Origin: Cohnella terricola
GTDB taxonomy: Bacteria; Bacillota; Bacilli; Paenibacillales; Paenibacillaceae
Length of the DNA: 64,000 nt
Assembly (NCBI RefSeq): GCF_007786475.1
Contig: NZ_VNJJ01000005.1
Coordinates: 310,001-374,000, forward strand
Direction of reading: 5' to 3'
The position numbers and the translations under genes are program-made. Positions 42,879 to 50,730 of this stretch are shown here, one piece after another. The notes beneath the pieces were generated by a model. That model was given only the letters and a program-made list of their open reading frames with translations. It searched no databases and was not told the DNA's origin. Within the stretch, counting starts at the first letter, position 1, and every line of letters begins with the position of its first letter.

Positions 42879-44629
42879 TACAAGCAACGGGAGCCTCGCA
42901 AGGAATCGCGATCGGCAAAGCATTCGTTCTGCCGCACTGGGAGTGGGAACTGCCTGACCAGAAAATAGACGTCGCCGATCTGGCCAAAGAATTCGACCGT
43001 CTGTACGAAGGAATCCGCAGATCCAAAAGCGAGATCAGTCAGATGAGGACCGAATTGGACGAGGTCGTCGGTTCCGAGGAAGCGAGCATTTTCGACGCCC
43101 ACCTGGCCATTCTTGAGGATCCGATATTCATGAACGAGATTCAGGGTATCATTCAACGCCAATATAAGGTCGCGGAGGTTGCCGTCAAGGAGGCGATCGA
43201 CCATTTCGTGACGATGTTCGATCTGTTGGACGACGAATATATGAAAGAGCGCGCACTCGACATTAAGGACGTCGGCAACCGCTTGCTCAAGCATCTGTTA
43301 GGCGCGCCGGAGATCTCCCTGCCCGAAGACACGCAACCGTTCGTTCTCGTCGTTCGGGAGCTGTCTCCGTCCCAACTCGTTCATTTGAAGCCCGATCTTG
43401 TGCTCGGTATCGTGACGATGGTCGGCAGCCCGACTTCGCATTCGGCGATCATGGCGAGAGCTTTCGGCATTCCGATGGTTATGGGCCTGGAAGGAAAGCT
43501 GCAGAGTCCGATCGTCACGGGCGACCATCTGGTCATCGATGGCGAAGCCGGTACGTTGCAATTGGACCCGAATTCCGAGGTGGTTGCCCGCTATACGGAC
43601 ATGCGCAAGCGTCTGATCGCACAGAAAGAACAATTGTTGAAGTTAGTGGAAGTACCGTCTGTGACGCAGGACGGCGTTGCGATGATGCTGGCGGCGAATA
43701 TCAGCTCGCTGAAAGAGCTGGAAACCGCTCTCGGCAACGGTGCCGAAGGCGTAGGGCTGTTCCGGACGGAATTTCTCTACATGGACCGGACGCGTTTCCC
43801 GACGGAAGAGGAGCAGTTTGAAGTATACAAAACGGCCGTTCAGAAGCTGAAGGGCAAATCCCTCACTATCCGAACGTTGGATATCGGCGGAGATAAGCAG
43901 CTCGATTATCATGAGTTGCCGGAAGAGGAGAATCCGTTCCTAGGTTTCCGCGCGATTCGTTTCTGTCTCGAACACAAGGACTTGTTCAAAACCCAGCTTC
44001 GCGCCATTCTTCGCGCCTCCCATTACGGCAACGTAAAGATCATGTATCCACTGATTACTTCCGTGGAAGAGGTGCGGGAGGCCAACCGGTTACTGGAGGA
44101 AGCCAAACGCGAGCTGACGGCCGAAGGCGTCCCGTTTTTAACGGAGATTAAAGCCGGGGTCATGATCGAAGTTCCGGCGGCCGTGGCGATCGCTGATATG
44201 CTTGCGGAAGAAGCGGCCTTCTTCAGCATCGGAACGAACGATCTCATTCAATTTACGCTTGCGGTGGATCGGATGAACGAAAGGATCAGCCATATGTATG
44301 AACCTTTTCATCCGGCAATCTTGCGCATGATCCGAACGACTGTCCAGGCGGCCAAAACAAAGGGGATACCGGTCAGCATTTGCGGGGAGATCGCGGGTGA
44401 CGTCAATGCCCTGCCAATATGGCTCGGAATGGGCATCGAAGTGCTGAGCTTGTCCGCGCAAGCGATATTGCCTTTGAAGGAGAGAGTGCTTCATTCGAGA
44501 GCTTCGGACGGCCGTTACGTGTTTGAGGAGATGCTCCGCTGCGCGACGGCGGGAGAGATCAAGGATCTTGCCCGCCGATACTTTGCGGAAGCAGCGCTCG
44601 CTCCGGGTAACGCGCAGCCGCTTATCTAA
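42875..44629 (+). CDS. ptsI: PTS enzyme I (PEP-protein phosphotransferase)
   Basis: A 584-residue enzyme that transfers phosphate from PEP to HPr. The phospho-His is in VGSPTSHSAIMARAFG near 189. PEP-binding motifs follow: GVGLFRTEFLYMDR near 288, RTLDIGGDKQL near 331, SIGTNDLIQFTLAVDRMNER near 449, and the catalytic Cys in VSICGEIAGD near 500. It overlaps the EIICBA gene by ATGA and is translated with it. No HPr gene lies in the pair, unlike ptsGHI of Bacillus. Confidence 0.95.
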   Translation: MIQATGASQGIAIGKAFVLPHWEWELPDQKIDVADLAKEFDRLYEGIRRSKSEISQMRTELDEVVGSEEASIFDAHLAILEDPIFMNEIQGIIQRQYKVAEVAVKEAIDHFVTMFDLLDDEYMKERALDIKDVGNRLLKHLLGAPEISLPEDTQPFVLVVRELSPSQLVHLKPDLVLGIVTMVGSPTSHSAIMARAFGIPMVMGLEGKLQSPIVTGDHLVIDGEAGTLQLDPNSEVVARYTDMRKRLIAQKEQLLKLVEVPSVTQDGVAMMLAANISSLKELETALGNGAEGVGLFRTEFLYMDRTRFPTEEEQFEVYKTAVQKLKGKSLTIRTLDIGGDKQLDYHELPEEENPFLGFRAIRFCLEHKDLFKTQLRAILRASHYGNVKIMYPLITSVEEVREANRLLEEAKRELTAEGVPFLTEIKAGVMIEVPAAVAIADMLAEEAAFFSIGTNDLIQFTLAVDRMNERISHMYEPFHPAILRMIRTTVQAAKTKGIPVSICGEIAGDVNALPIWLGMGIEVLSLSAQAILPLKERVLHSRASDGRYVFEEMLRCATAGEIKDLARRYFAEAALAPGNAQPLI

Positions 44630-44632
44630 GGA

Positions 44633-45154
44633 TTAACGGCCAAACAGCAGATCGCAGAACGCTTTCGCGTACGGCGGAAGATCGGGCGGTCTGCGCGCGG
44701 AGACGAGGTTGCCGTCTACGACGACCGCTTCGTCGATCCAGGTCGCGCCAGCGTTCTCCATGTCGTCCCGGATTCCCGGGGTCGAGGTGACGGTTCTGCC
44801 TTCCAGAATCTTGGCGGAGATCAGCACCCATCCGGCATGGCAGATTTGCCCGATCGGTTTGCCCGCATCGTTCATACGGCGAACGAATTCAAGCACATGC
44901 GCGTCTCTGCGGATTTTGTCCGGGGCCCATCCTCCGGGTACGAGCAATCCGTCGAATCGATCGGCATCGAGCTCATCATAGGAAAGATCCGCCACTGCGG
45001 GAACGCCGTATTTGCCGATATGCTTGCGCCCCTTCTCCGGACCGGCGTAGAGCACTTCGGCGCCTTCTTCGCGCGCGCGGTAGACGGGATACCATAGTTC
45101 CAAGTCTTCGAACTCATCGTCGAGCAGGCATACGACTCTTTTAACTGCAGTCAT
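44633..45154 (-). CDS. DJ-1/PfpI family protein
   Basis: A 173-residue protein of the class I glutamine amidotransferase-like fold (protease/deglycase relatives). LVPGGWAPDKIRRD near 72 and the nucleophile elbow GQICHAGWVL near 101 with Cys-His; acidic residue in DDEFEDLELWYP near 12. Start ATG 45154, nine bases after GGAGG. Cytosolic. Convergent with enzyme I at three bases. Confidence 0.9.
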   Translation of the reverse strand: MTAVKRVVCLLDDEFEDLELWYPVYRAREEGAEVLYAGPEKGRKHIGKYGVPAVADLSYDELDADRFDGLLVPGGWAPDKIRRDAHVLEFVRRMNDAGKPIGQICHAGWVLISAKILEGRTVTSTPGIRDDMENAGATWIDEAVVVDGNLVSARRPPDLPPYAKAFCDLLFGR

Positions 45155-45262
45155 GATAGAAAACCTCCATTCGAGAGTATAACGTGATTCCGGAGTCCAT
45201 TGTATCAAATCAAATGCTTTTCTTCACGTTGTAACTGGAGCGAAGAGACAGGAGTGAACAAG

Positions 45263-45676
45263 ATGACGAAGAAATGGAGATATATCCCTGCTCTTCTCTG
45301 CATGGGGGCCATTTTCTTTACCTCTTCGAGGAGCGGAGATCAACTGAACAGCGTTCTGCCTTGGTTCCAGCAAATGCTGCCCTCCTTATCTGATTTTGAT
45401 CCGATGCATTACGTCGCCTATTTTGCGCTCGCGTTAACGCTTGCTTATGGCATGGGAAGGATGGCCTTCACGTGGAAGGGTTGTCTGCTTAATGTCGCGA
45501 TATGTCTCGCGTACGGCGTAACAGACGAGTGGCATCAATCGTTCGTTCCGATGAGATCTCCCGACCCGCTCGATCTTCTGCACGACGGGATGGGGGCCGC
45601 GGCGGCGGCTCTACTCGTTCTATTGATCGCCCCCCTATTTAATAGACGCGGTTCCAGAAATTACACCGCTCGCTGA
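45263..45676 (+). CDS. VanZ-like membrane protein
   Basis: A 137-residue protein with four TM helices. Family features are FTSSRSGDQLNS near 20, HYVAYFALALTLAYG near 50, YGVTDEWHQSFVPMRSPDPL near 86 and the conserved DLLHDGMGAAAAALL near 107. ATG behind AGGAGTG. Function of the family is uncertain; some members give low teicoplanin resistance. Confidence 0.87.
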   Translation: MTKKWRYIPALLCMGAIFFTSSRSGDQLNSVLPWFQQMLPSLSDFDPMHYVAYFALALTLAYGMGRMAFTWKGCLLNVAICLAYGVTDEWHQSFVPMRSPDPLDLLHDGMGAAAAALLVLLIAPLFNRRGSRNYTAR

Positions 45677-45744
45677 GCAGGAGTTCGCCGGCATATGCAC
45701 GAATATAGTTCGTGTAGCTCTTTGAATTTAAGGAGAGATGGCCG

Positions 45745-46158
45745 TTGCTTAAGCGCTGTTATTGCGGAGGGGAAATGAACCTGAAGCTCCGTACCGTTAT
45801 TTTCGCGAAAAAAGTGAATATCAACAACGTTCCCGTCTACAATTGTTCGGATTGCGGACGGAACGATCTGTTCCCCAGCGTGAAGGACGACGTCGGAAAG
45901 CTGGTCGGACAATTGGGCGCGAGACCGGACGTCGGAGAGATTCCGTTCGAACAGGTACATGAATGGGCATGCGTGCTTTCCCAAGCTTTCTTGCAAGGCG
46001 ATTCGCTGCAAGCGAAGGAGATCGCCAAAGCGACCGAGGAAAGAATTGATCAATTGCTGGATTTGTGGCTGATCGCATCTTCTCTCAAGGACGAAGTCTG
46101 GATGACGGAAATACATAACCGTTTATCTCAGTTAAGCGCGCCATATCTTCCATCCTAA
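45745..46158 (+). CDS. YgiT-type zinc-ribbon protein
   Basis: A 137-residue protein from TTG 45745, seven bases after AAGGAGAG. The zinc ribbon is formed by CYCGGEM near residue 5 and YNCSDCGRND near 32, joined by the VNINNVPVYNC turn typical of MqsA/YgiT-type ribbons. A helical C-terminal part of about 90 residues follows. There is no HTH domain as in MqsA and no toxin gene adjacent. Function unknown. Confidence 0.75.
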   Translation: MLKRCYCGGEMNLKLRTVIFAKKVNINNVPVYNCSDCGRNDLFPSVKDDVGKLVGQLGARPDVGEIPFEQVHEWACVLSQAFLQGDSLQAKEIAKATEERIDQLLDLWLIASSLKDEVWMTEIHNRLSQLSAPYLPS

Positions 46159-46178
46159 TTTAAACGGACGACAGATTC

Positions 46179-46205
46179 AGAGCGGAAAATCTTCGCTCTT
46201 TTTTT
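46179..46205 (+). terminator. Terminator after zinc-ribbon gene
   Basis: AGAGCG / CGCTCT stem followed by seven T residues. Confidence 0.75.
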
Positions 46206-46264
46206 GCGATTGCCGCTATTTTCTGCTACGATAATCGTAAGGATCTTCAAGGGAGCTGAAAGTA

Positions 46265-46624
46265 ATGGCAAATCTACAGCAATTTACAACACTCGAGCAG
46301 TGGGACCAAGCGTTAAAAGACAGTTCACGCAAGCCTTTGCTCATATTCAAACATAGCACGAGTTGCTCGGTGAGCGCCGGCGCTCACGAAGAAATGACGA
46401 ACTTCGTTAAAGACGATCAAACGGATGCGGTGGATTATGCGATCGTTCACGTGATCGAGGATCGCCCGGTCAGCAACGCGATCGCGGAGCAACTGGGAAT
46501 CAAACACGCTTCTCCTCAAGCTATCTTTGTTCGGAACGGCGAACCGGTGTGGGATACCTCACATTGGCATATCACCTATGCTTTTTTGTCGGATAAGCTT
46601 GGAGCACCTTCAAGCGAATCTTAA
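46265..46624 (+). CDS. ytxJ: YtxJ, bacillithiol-system redox protein
   Basis: A 119-residue thioredoxin-fold protein (DUF2847) with a single Cys in FKHSTSCSVSAGAHEEM near 28-44. Monothiol bacilliredoxins remove bacillithiol from proteins. VIEDRPVSNAIAEQLGIKHA near 63 and the cis-Pro in ASPQAIF complete the fold. ATG behind GGGAGCTG. It implies that the organism makes bacillithiol. Confidence 0.92.
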   Translation: MANLQQFTTLEQWDQALKDSSRKPLLIFKHSTSCSVSAGAHEEMTNFVKDDQTDAVDYAIVHVIEDRPVSNAIAEQLGIKHASPQAIFVRNGEPVWDTSHWHITYAFLSDKLGAPSSES

Positions 46625-46753
46625 TCTCGACTTCATCCGCGGTATAACCGCATGCAACATTGCTAAACATACGGTTTTATCGTATGATTACCTTAATAAT
46701 CCAGACTGGACGAGCCTTTTTGCTGCCGGTCGCGAACATTGGAGCGAATCATT

Positions 46754-47770
46754 GTGACGGTTACCATTTACGACGTAGCACGAGAAGCTGGCGTATCGAT
46801 GGCGACGGTATCCCGTGTCGTCAATAACAACCCAAACGTGAAGCCGCAAACCCGCAAGAAAGTATACGAGGCGATCGAACGCCTGGGATACCGTCCTAAT
46901 GCGGTGGCGCGCGGATTGGCAAGCAAGAAGACGACAACCGTAGGCGTCGTCATTCCCGATATCGCGAACTCGATCTTCGCGGAAGTAGCCAGAGGAATCG
47001 AAGATATCGCTAATATGTATCACTATAATATTATTCTTTGCAACGCTGACAAGCGTAAAGACAAGGAAATTCGCGTCATCAACACGCTTCTCGAGAAGCA
47101 GGTTGACGGCTTGCTGTTCATGGGCGGCACGGTAACTGACGAGCATATTCAAGCCTTCAAAACTTCTAATGTTCCGATCGTATTATGCGCAACGACCGAC
47201 GAGAAGGCCTCGATTCCTTCCGTCGATATCGATCATGAAGGAGCGGCGTTCGACGCGGTATCGCGGCTGATCAAGGAAGGGCACAAGTCGATCGCGATGA
47301 TTAGCGGAACGCTGCAGGATCCCGCGAACGGATACGCCCGTTATCAAGGCTATAAGCGGGCTTTGGAACAGGCTGGATTGCCGCAACGGGAAGAGTACGT
47401 GCGAGTCGGTAATTACAAATACGAGTCGGGGATCGAAGCGATGCAGTATTTCCTCGATTTGCCGGATCGCCCGACGGCGGTATTCTCTGCGACGGACGAA
47501 ATGGCGATCGGAGCGATCCATTGCATTCAAGACGCGGGATTAAGTGTTCCCGAGGACGTTTCCGTCATCAGCGTAGACAACAGCCGAATCTCGTCGATGG
47601 TTCGTCCGCTCTTAACGACGGTCGCCCAACCGATGTATGATATCGGAGCGGTTTCGATGAGGTTGCTCACGAAACTGATGAAGAAAGAAACGGTGGACAA
47701 CGCCAAAGTCACGCTTCCGCATGAACTGATTGTCCGGCGATCCGTTGCCGCGCCTAAGGGCAACTCATAG
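46754..47770 (+). CDS. ccpA: Catabolite control protein A
   Basis: LacI-family global regulator, 338 residues. [23 protein letters not shown] near residue 3 and hinge helix [13 protein letters not shown] near 48. The effector domain has the P-Ser-HPr contact region and ends [19 protein letters not shown] 46754, nine bases after GGAG, fits the ccpA start; TTG 46739 is weaker. With HPr-Ser-P it binds cre sites, one of which is seen before acsA. Confidence 0.95.
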   Translation: MTVTIYDVAREAGVSMATVSRVVNNNPNVKPQTRKKVYEAIERLGYRPNAVARGLASKKTTTVGVVIPDIANSIFAEVARGIEDIANMYHYNIILCNADKRKDKEIRVINTLLEKQVDGLLFMGGTVTDEHIQAFKTSNVPIVLCATTDEKASIPSVDIDHEGAAFDAVSRLIKEGHKSIAMISGTLQDPANGYARYQGYKRALEQAGLPQREEYVRVGNYKYESGIEAMQYFLDLPDRPTAVFSATDEMAIGAIHCIQDAGLSVPEDVSVISVDNSRISSMVRPLLTTVAQPMYDIGAVSMRLLTKLMKKETVDNAKVTLPHELIVRRSVAAPKGNS

Positions 47771-47782
47771 ATAGCCAATGGA

Positions 47783-47828
47783 GGACCCCGGCTTGGCGAT
47801 TATTCCGCCGAAGCGGGGTCTCTTTTAT
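47783..47828 (+). terminator. Terminator of ccpA
   Basis: GACCCCGGCTTGGCG / CCGCCGAAGCGGGGTC stem followed by TCTTTT. Confidence 0.85.
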
Positions 47829-47861
47829 GGAAGAATGGCGCCAGAAAGGACGTACATACAG

Positions 47862-48563
47862 ATGACCTATGGTACGATTGGCATTATCGGAGCCATGCAA
47901 GAGGAGATCGAATTGCTGCTGGCCAAGCTGGAAGAGCGATTAACGGAAAACCACGCGGGGATCATTTATCATCGGGGCGTTTTCCAAGGCAAAAAAGTCG
48001 TGCTTACCCGTTCCGGAGTAGGCAAAGTCAATGCGGCCGTCTGCACGCAAGTGCTGATCGATCGGTTTTGTGCCGACGTTATTCTATTTACCGGTGTAGC
48101 GGGAGCCGTGGATCCTCGCCTGAACATCGGGGATATCGTCATTTCTACGAGCAGCTTGCAGCACGACGTAGACGTCACCGCGCTCGGATTCGCGCGGGGA
48201 ACGATTCCTTATCAGGAAGTATCCGAGTATCCAGCCGATGAAGCGCTGATTGCTTTGGCAGAGGAAGCCGGCCGCAAAGTGTTTCCGGATCGATGCCATA
48301 GAGGAAAAGTGTTGTCCGGGGATCAATTCGTCGCCGACAGGGCTGTCGTTAAAGGGCTATATGATGAATTCGGCGGAGCCTGCACGGAGATGGAAGGAGC
48401 GTCCGTCGCGCAGGTATGCTTCATGAACGGGATTCCGCACGTTGTTATCCGCTCCATGTCCGATAAAGCGGACGGTTCGGCGCACGTGAATTTTGCGGAG
48501 TTTACGGTCGAAGCGGCGAATCGTTCGTACGCGATCATTGAAGAGATGGTTAAGGCGCTATAA
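47862..48563 (+). CDS. mtnN: 5'-methylthioadenosine/SAH nucleosidase
   Basis: Splits methylthioadenosine and S-adenosylhomocysteine to adenine and a thioribose (methionine salvage). 233 residues. GIIGAMQEEIELLL near 6, VILFTGVAGAVDP near 73, GKVLSGDQFVADR near 149, MEGASVAQVCF near 177 (the catalytic Glu region) and RSMSDKADG near 197 with the catalytic Asp. ATG 47862 matches the family start; the AAAGG site lies 13 bases off, so the in-frame ATG at 47835 is a possible alternative. Cytosolic. Confidence 0.93.
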   Translation: MTYGTIGIIGAMQEEIELLLAKLEERLTENHAGIIYHRGVFQGKKVVLTRSGVGKVNAAVCTQVLIDRFCADVILFTGVAGAVDPRLNIGDIVISTSSLQHDVDVTALGFARGTIPYQEVSEYPADEALIALAEEAGRKVFPDRCHRGKVLSGDQFVADRAVVKGLYDEFGGACTEMEGASVAQVCFMNGIPHVVIRSMSDKADGSAHVNFAEFTVEAANRSYAIIEEMVKAL

Positions 48564-48586
48564 GATGATATCCGTATAGTGAAAAA

Positions 48587-48632
48587 ATAGGACCGCAGCG
48601 GAGGTGTATGCCTCCGGCGGTCTTATTCTCTA
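48587..48632. terminator. Bidirectional terminator mtnN / acuC
   Basis: AATAGGACCGC.CGGAGG / CCTCCGGCGGTCTTATT stem between convergent genes. Confidence 0.85.
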
Positions 48633-48644
48633 TTTCGGAACCCT

Positions 48645-49838
48645 TTAGCCGATATGCTGCATAGCAAGCTCCAGGTTCTTTTTGTTTTTCTCCGTAATTT
48701 CCGCCCTGCGAGGCATTGGGACCCAGGACGCGACATCGTCCAGCCAAGTCGTCGGAAGAGCAACGTCCGGCTTGGATTTTAAGGGAATGTTTGGCCAGGC
48801 CCGCGGCAACGGTCCTCCAAGCGGCACAGAATCGATGGAGGATAATAGAGGATCCTCATTCATCTCGAGCCAGAGCAGACTCCAAGCTCTCGGCACGACT
48901 CGCCAGTGATCGTACCCGCCTCCGCCGAGCGCGACCCATTTGCCATTCGTATAACGATGGGCAAGTTGATGGATCATTCGCGGCATTTCCCGGTAAATTC
49001 TCATGCTGCAATGGATATGGGCGAGCGGGTCGAGCGCATGGGCGTCACAGCCATGCTGGCTGACGATAATATCGGGCCGAAAAGCGAGTGCGGTGCGCTC
49101 GATCGCCTGACGGAAGCAATCCAGCCAGGAATCGTCTTCCGTATACGGCTCCATTGCAATGTTCAGGCAGGCTCCGTATCCGGACGAATCGCCACGTTCA
49201 TGAGGAAAGCCGCTTCCCGGGAACAGAAACTTGCCCGTCTCGTGAATCGATAAAGTGAATACGTCCGGGTCGGTGTAGAAAAACCATTGCACGCCGTCTC
49301 CGTGGTGAACATCGGTATCGATATACAGTACCCTTGCCCGATATTTGCTGCGGATATAAGAAATCGCGGCGGCGGCGTCGTTGTATATGCAGAAACCGGA
49401 AGCACGATCGGGAAAAGCATGATGCAGACCTCCGGCCAAGTGCAGCGAATGCTCGAAGCGGCCGGACATCACGGCATCGGCAGCGGCAATCGAGCCGGCG
49501 GATAGAGCGACCGCGGCTTGGTGCATGCCGGGGAAATGCGGTGTGTCCCCGTCCGCTTCCAGGCCATATTGTGCCGCTATACTAAGCGCTTTCATATTCG
49601 GACTGTCGGCACTTAGCGCCTCGACCGCCTCGACATAATCGCTCCGATGGATCTCCCGAACGATTCGCTCCGCTTCCTCCAGAGAGAAGGGAGGGGCGGT
49701 CCGCGTTCGATCCAGCGCGTCGCTTTCTAGCAGAAGGTTCTCCGCGAGCTCCAGCCGAACGGGATGGAAGGGGTGATCATCGGAAAACCGGTAACGTCCG
49801 GAAGACGTATTATTGATCCATATCGTACTGGAAGCCAG
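48645..49838 (-). CDS. acuC: Acetoin utilization protein AcuC, class II-type histone deacetylase fold
   Basis: Zn-dependent lysine deacetylase, in Bacillus paired with AcuA to reactivate AcsA. Visible are DHPFHPVRLELAENLL near residue 24, GGLHHAFPDRASGFCIYNDA near 130 and the metal site VLYIDTDVHHGDGV near 165. DIIVSQHGCDAHALDPLAHI lies near 250, and LGGGGYDHWRVVPRAW near 300. Without ATG, GTG or TTG before residue 82, the frame continues to a CTG at 49838. That CTG is eight bases after AAAGGCAGG and aligns with Met1 of Bacillus AcuC. The CTG start gives 397 residues (387 in Bacillus). It follows acuA after 18 bases. Confidence 0.9.
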   Translation of the reverse strand: MASSTIWINNTSSGRYRFSDDHPFHPVRLELAENLLLESDALDRTRTAPPFSLEEAERIVREIHRSDYVEAVEALSADSPNMKALSIAAQYGLEADGDTPHFPGMHQAAVALSAGSIAAADAVMSGRFEHSLHLAGGLHHAFPDRASGFCIYNDAAAAISYIRSKYRARVLYIDTDVHHGDGVQWFFYTDPDVFTLSIHETGKFLFPGSGFPHERGDSSGYGACLNIAMEPYTEDDSWLDCFRQAIERTALAFRPDIIVSQHGCDAHALDPLAHIHCSMRIYREMPRMIHQLAHRYTNGKWVALGGGGYDHWRVVPRAWSLLWLEMNEDPLLSSIDSVPLGGPLPRAWPNIPLKSKPDVALPTTWLDDVASWVPMPRRAEITEKNKKNLELAMQHIG

Positions 49839-49856
49839 AGGGGGTCGCCTGCCTTT

Positions 49857-50489
49857 CTAATACATAAAACGCTGTCTGAATCTGACGCGATCGAATTGTT
49901 CGACGGAGGACTGGGGAACGTCTTTGCCGATCCTGACCATCAGGCAGTTGGCGGGGTGCGCGCAAATCTCCGGGTCATCCGTCGCGAACCAGATCATGCC
50001 GACCGATTTCATCAGCCGTTCCATCATCTCGCGGTATTCCCACACATTTAAACCACTCGATTCCAAATCCCAGTGCCAATAATATTCGGTCGTAAATACG
50101 ATCATATTCTCCAATTGGTCTTTCTCGAAGGCGGTCGAGATCAGGGCTTTGCCAAGGCCATAATTCCGGTAGTCGTCGGCGACCTCGATGGCTCCAAGCT
50201 CGACGAGGTCTACCATGCCGCCTTCCGACCAGCGTTCCATCTCGTCCGGGTAATGGAAAGTGACATAACCGACGATGACATCGCCGTCTATGGCGGCAAT
50301 AATTCTGCCCTCGGGCAGCTCGGATATTTCGATCAAAGCCTGATGCTGTTCATGAGGCCTGCGGAAGGCATCCAACTTCGGATGCAGCGTAAGGCCGCGC
50401 AGCGTCTCGGGTAAGAGAGGGCCTTCTACGGCCAGGGACCGGCCATGCCGTTCGATCTTATTGCGAACGATCATTTTGATGTGCTCCAC
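49857..50489 (-). CDS. acuA: Acetoin utilization acetyltransferase AcuA
   Basis: GNAT protein of 210 residues that in Bacillus acetylates and inactivates acetyl-CoA synthetase AcsA, encoded divergently here. IIAAIDGDVIVGYVTFHYPD near 62, VELGAIEVADDYRNYGLGKA near 93 (acetyl-CoA binding), and DLESSGLNVWEYREMMERLM near 139. GTG 50489 after AAAGGGGGAA. acuB, normally between A and C, is absent. Confidence 0.93.
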   Translation of the reverse strand: MEHIKMIVRNKIERHGRSLAVEGPLLPETLRGLTLHPKLDAFRRPHEQHQALIEISELPEGRIIAAIDGDVIVGYVTFHYPDEMERWSEGGMVDLVELGAIEVADDYRNYGLGKALISTAFEKDQLENMIVFTTEYYWHWDLESSGLNVWEYREMMERLMKSVGMIWFATDDPEICAHPANCLMVRIGKDVPQSSVEQFDRVRFRQRFMY

Positions 50490-50637
50490 GCCGTTCCCCC
50501 TTTCATCGGTGTTTGAACTTCGTCCATTATAGCATCAACGCGTGCTCCTGGGGAGATTTGTTAGCGATGCTTCGGTAATATTGCCCCTCGGGTAAAGGAA
50601 AATATCCTTTCGGAAGATACCTAGCTAGGCAACACTA

Positions 50638-50646
50638 TGTTATAAT
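50638..50646 (+). promoter_or_regulatory. Extended -10 promoter of acsA
   Basis: TG-T-TATAAT at 50638-50646, an extended -10; the -35 around 50617-50623 is weak. Transcription should start near 50653. Confidence 0.6.
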
Positions 50647-50676
50647 GTCATGCAGAGGAGAGGTGTTCTCCGAATC

Positions 50677-50691
50677 ATGAAAGCGCATTCC
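50677..50691 (+). promoter_or_regulatory. cre site (CcpA binding) in acsA leader
   Basis: ATGAAAGCGCATTCC matches the cre consensus WTGNAANCGNWNNCW except for the last base. Its centre lies about 30 bases after the likely transcription start, the road-block position also known for Bacillus acsA. Confidence 0.65.
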
Positions 50692-50730
50692 CGCTCGGGT
50701 GCCTGCATTTCAATAGGAAGGTGATGGATA

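Noticed and set aside
45745-46158. MqsA-type antitoxin
   Set aside because: The zinc ribbon fits, but there is no HTH domain in the rest and no toxin gene beside it.
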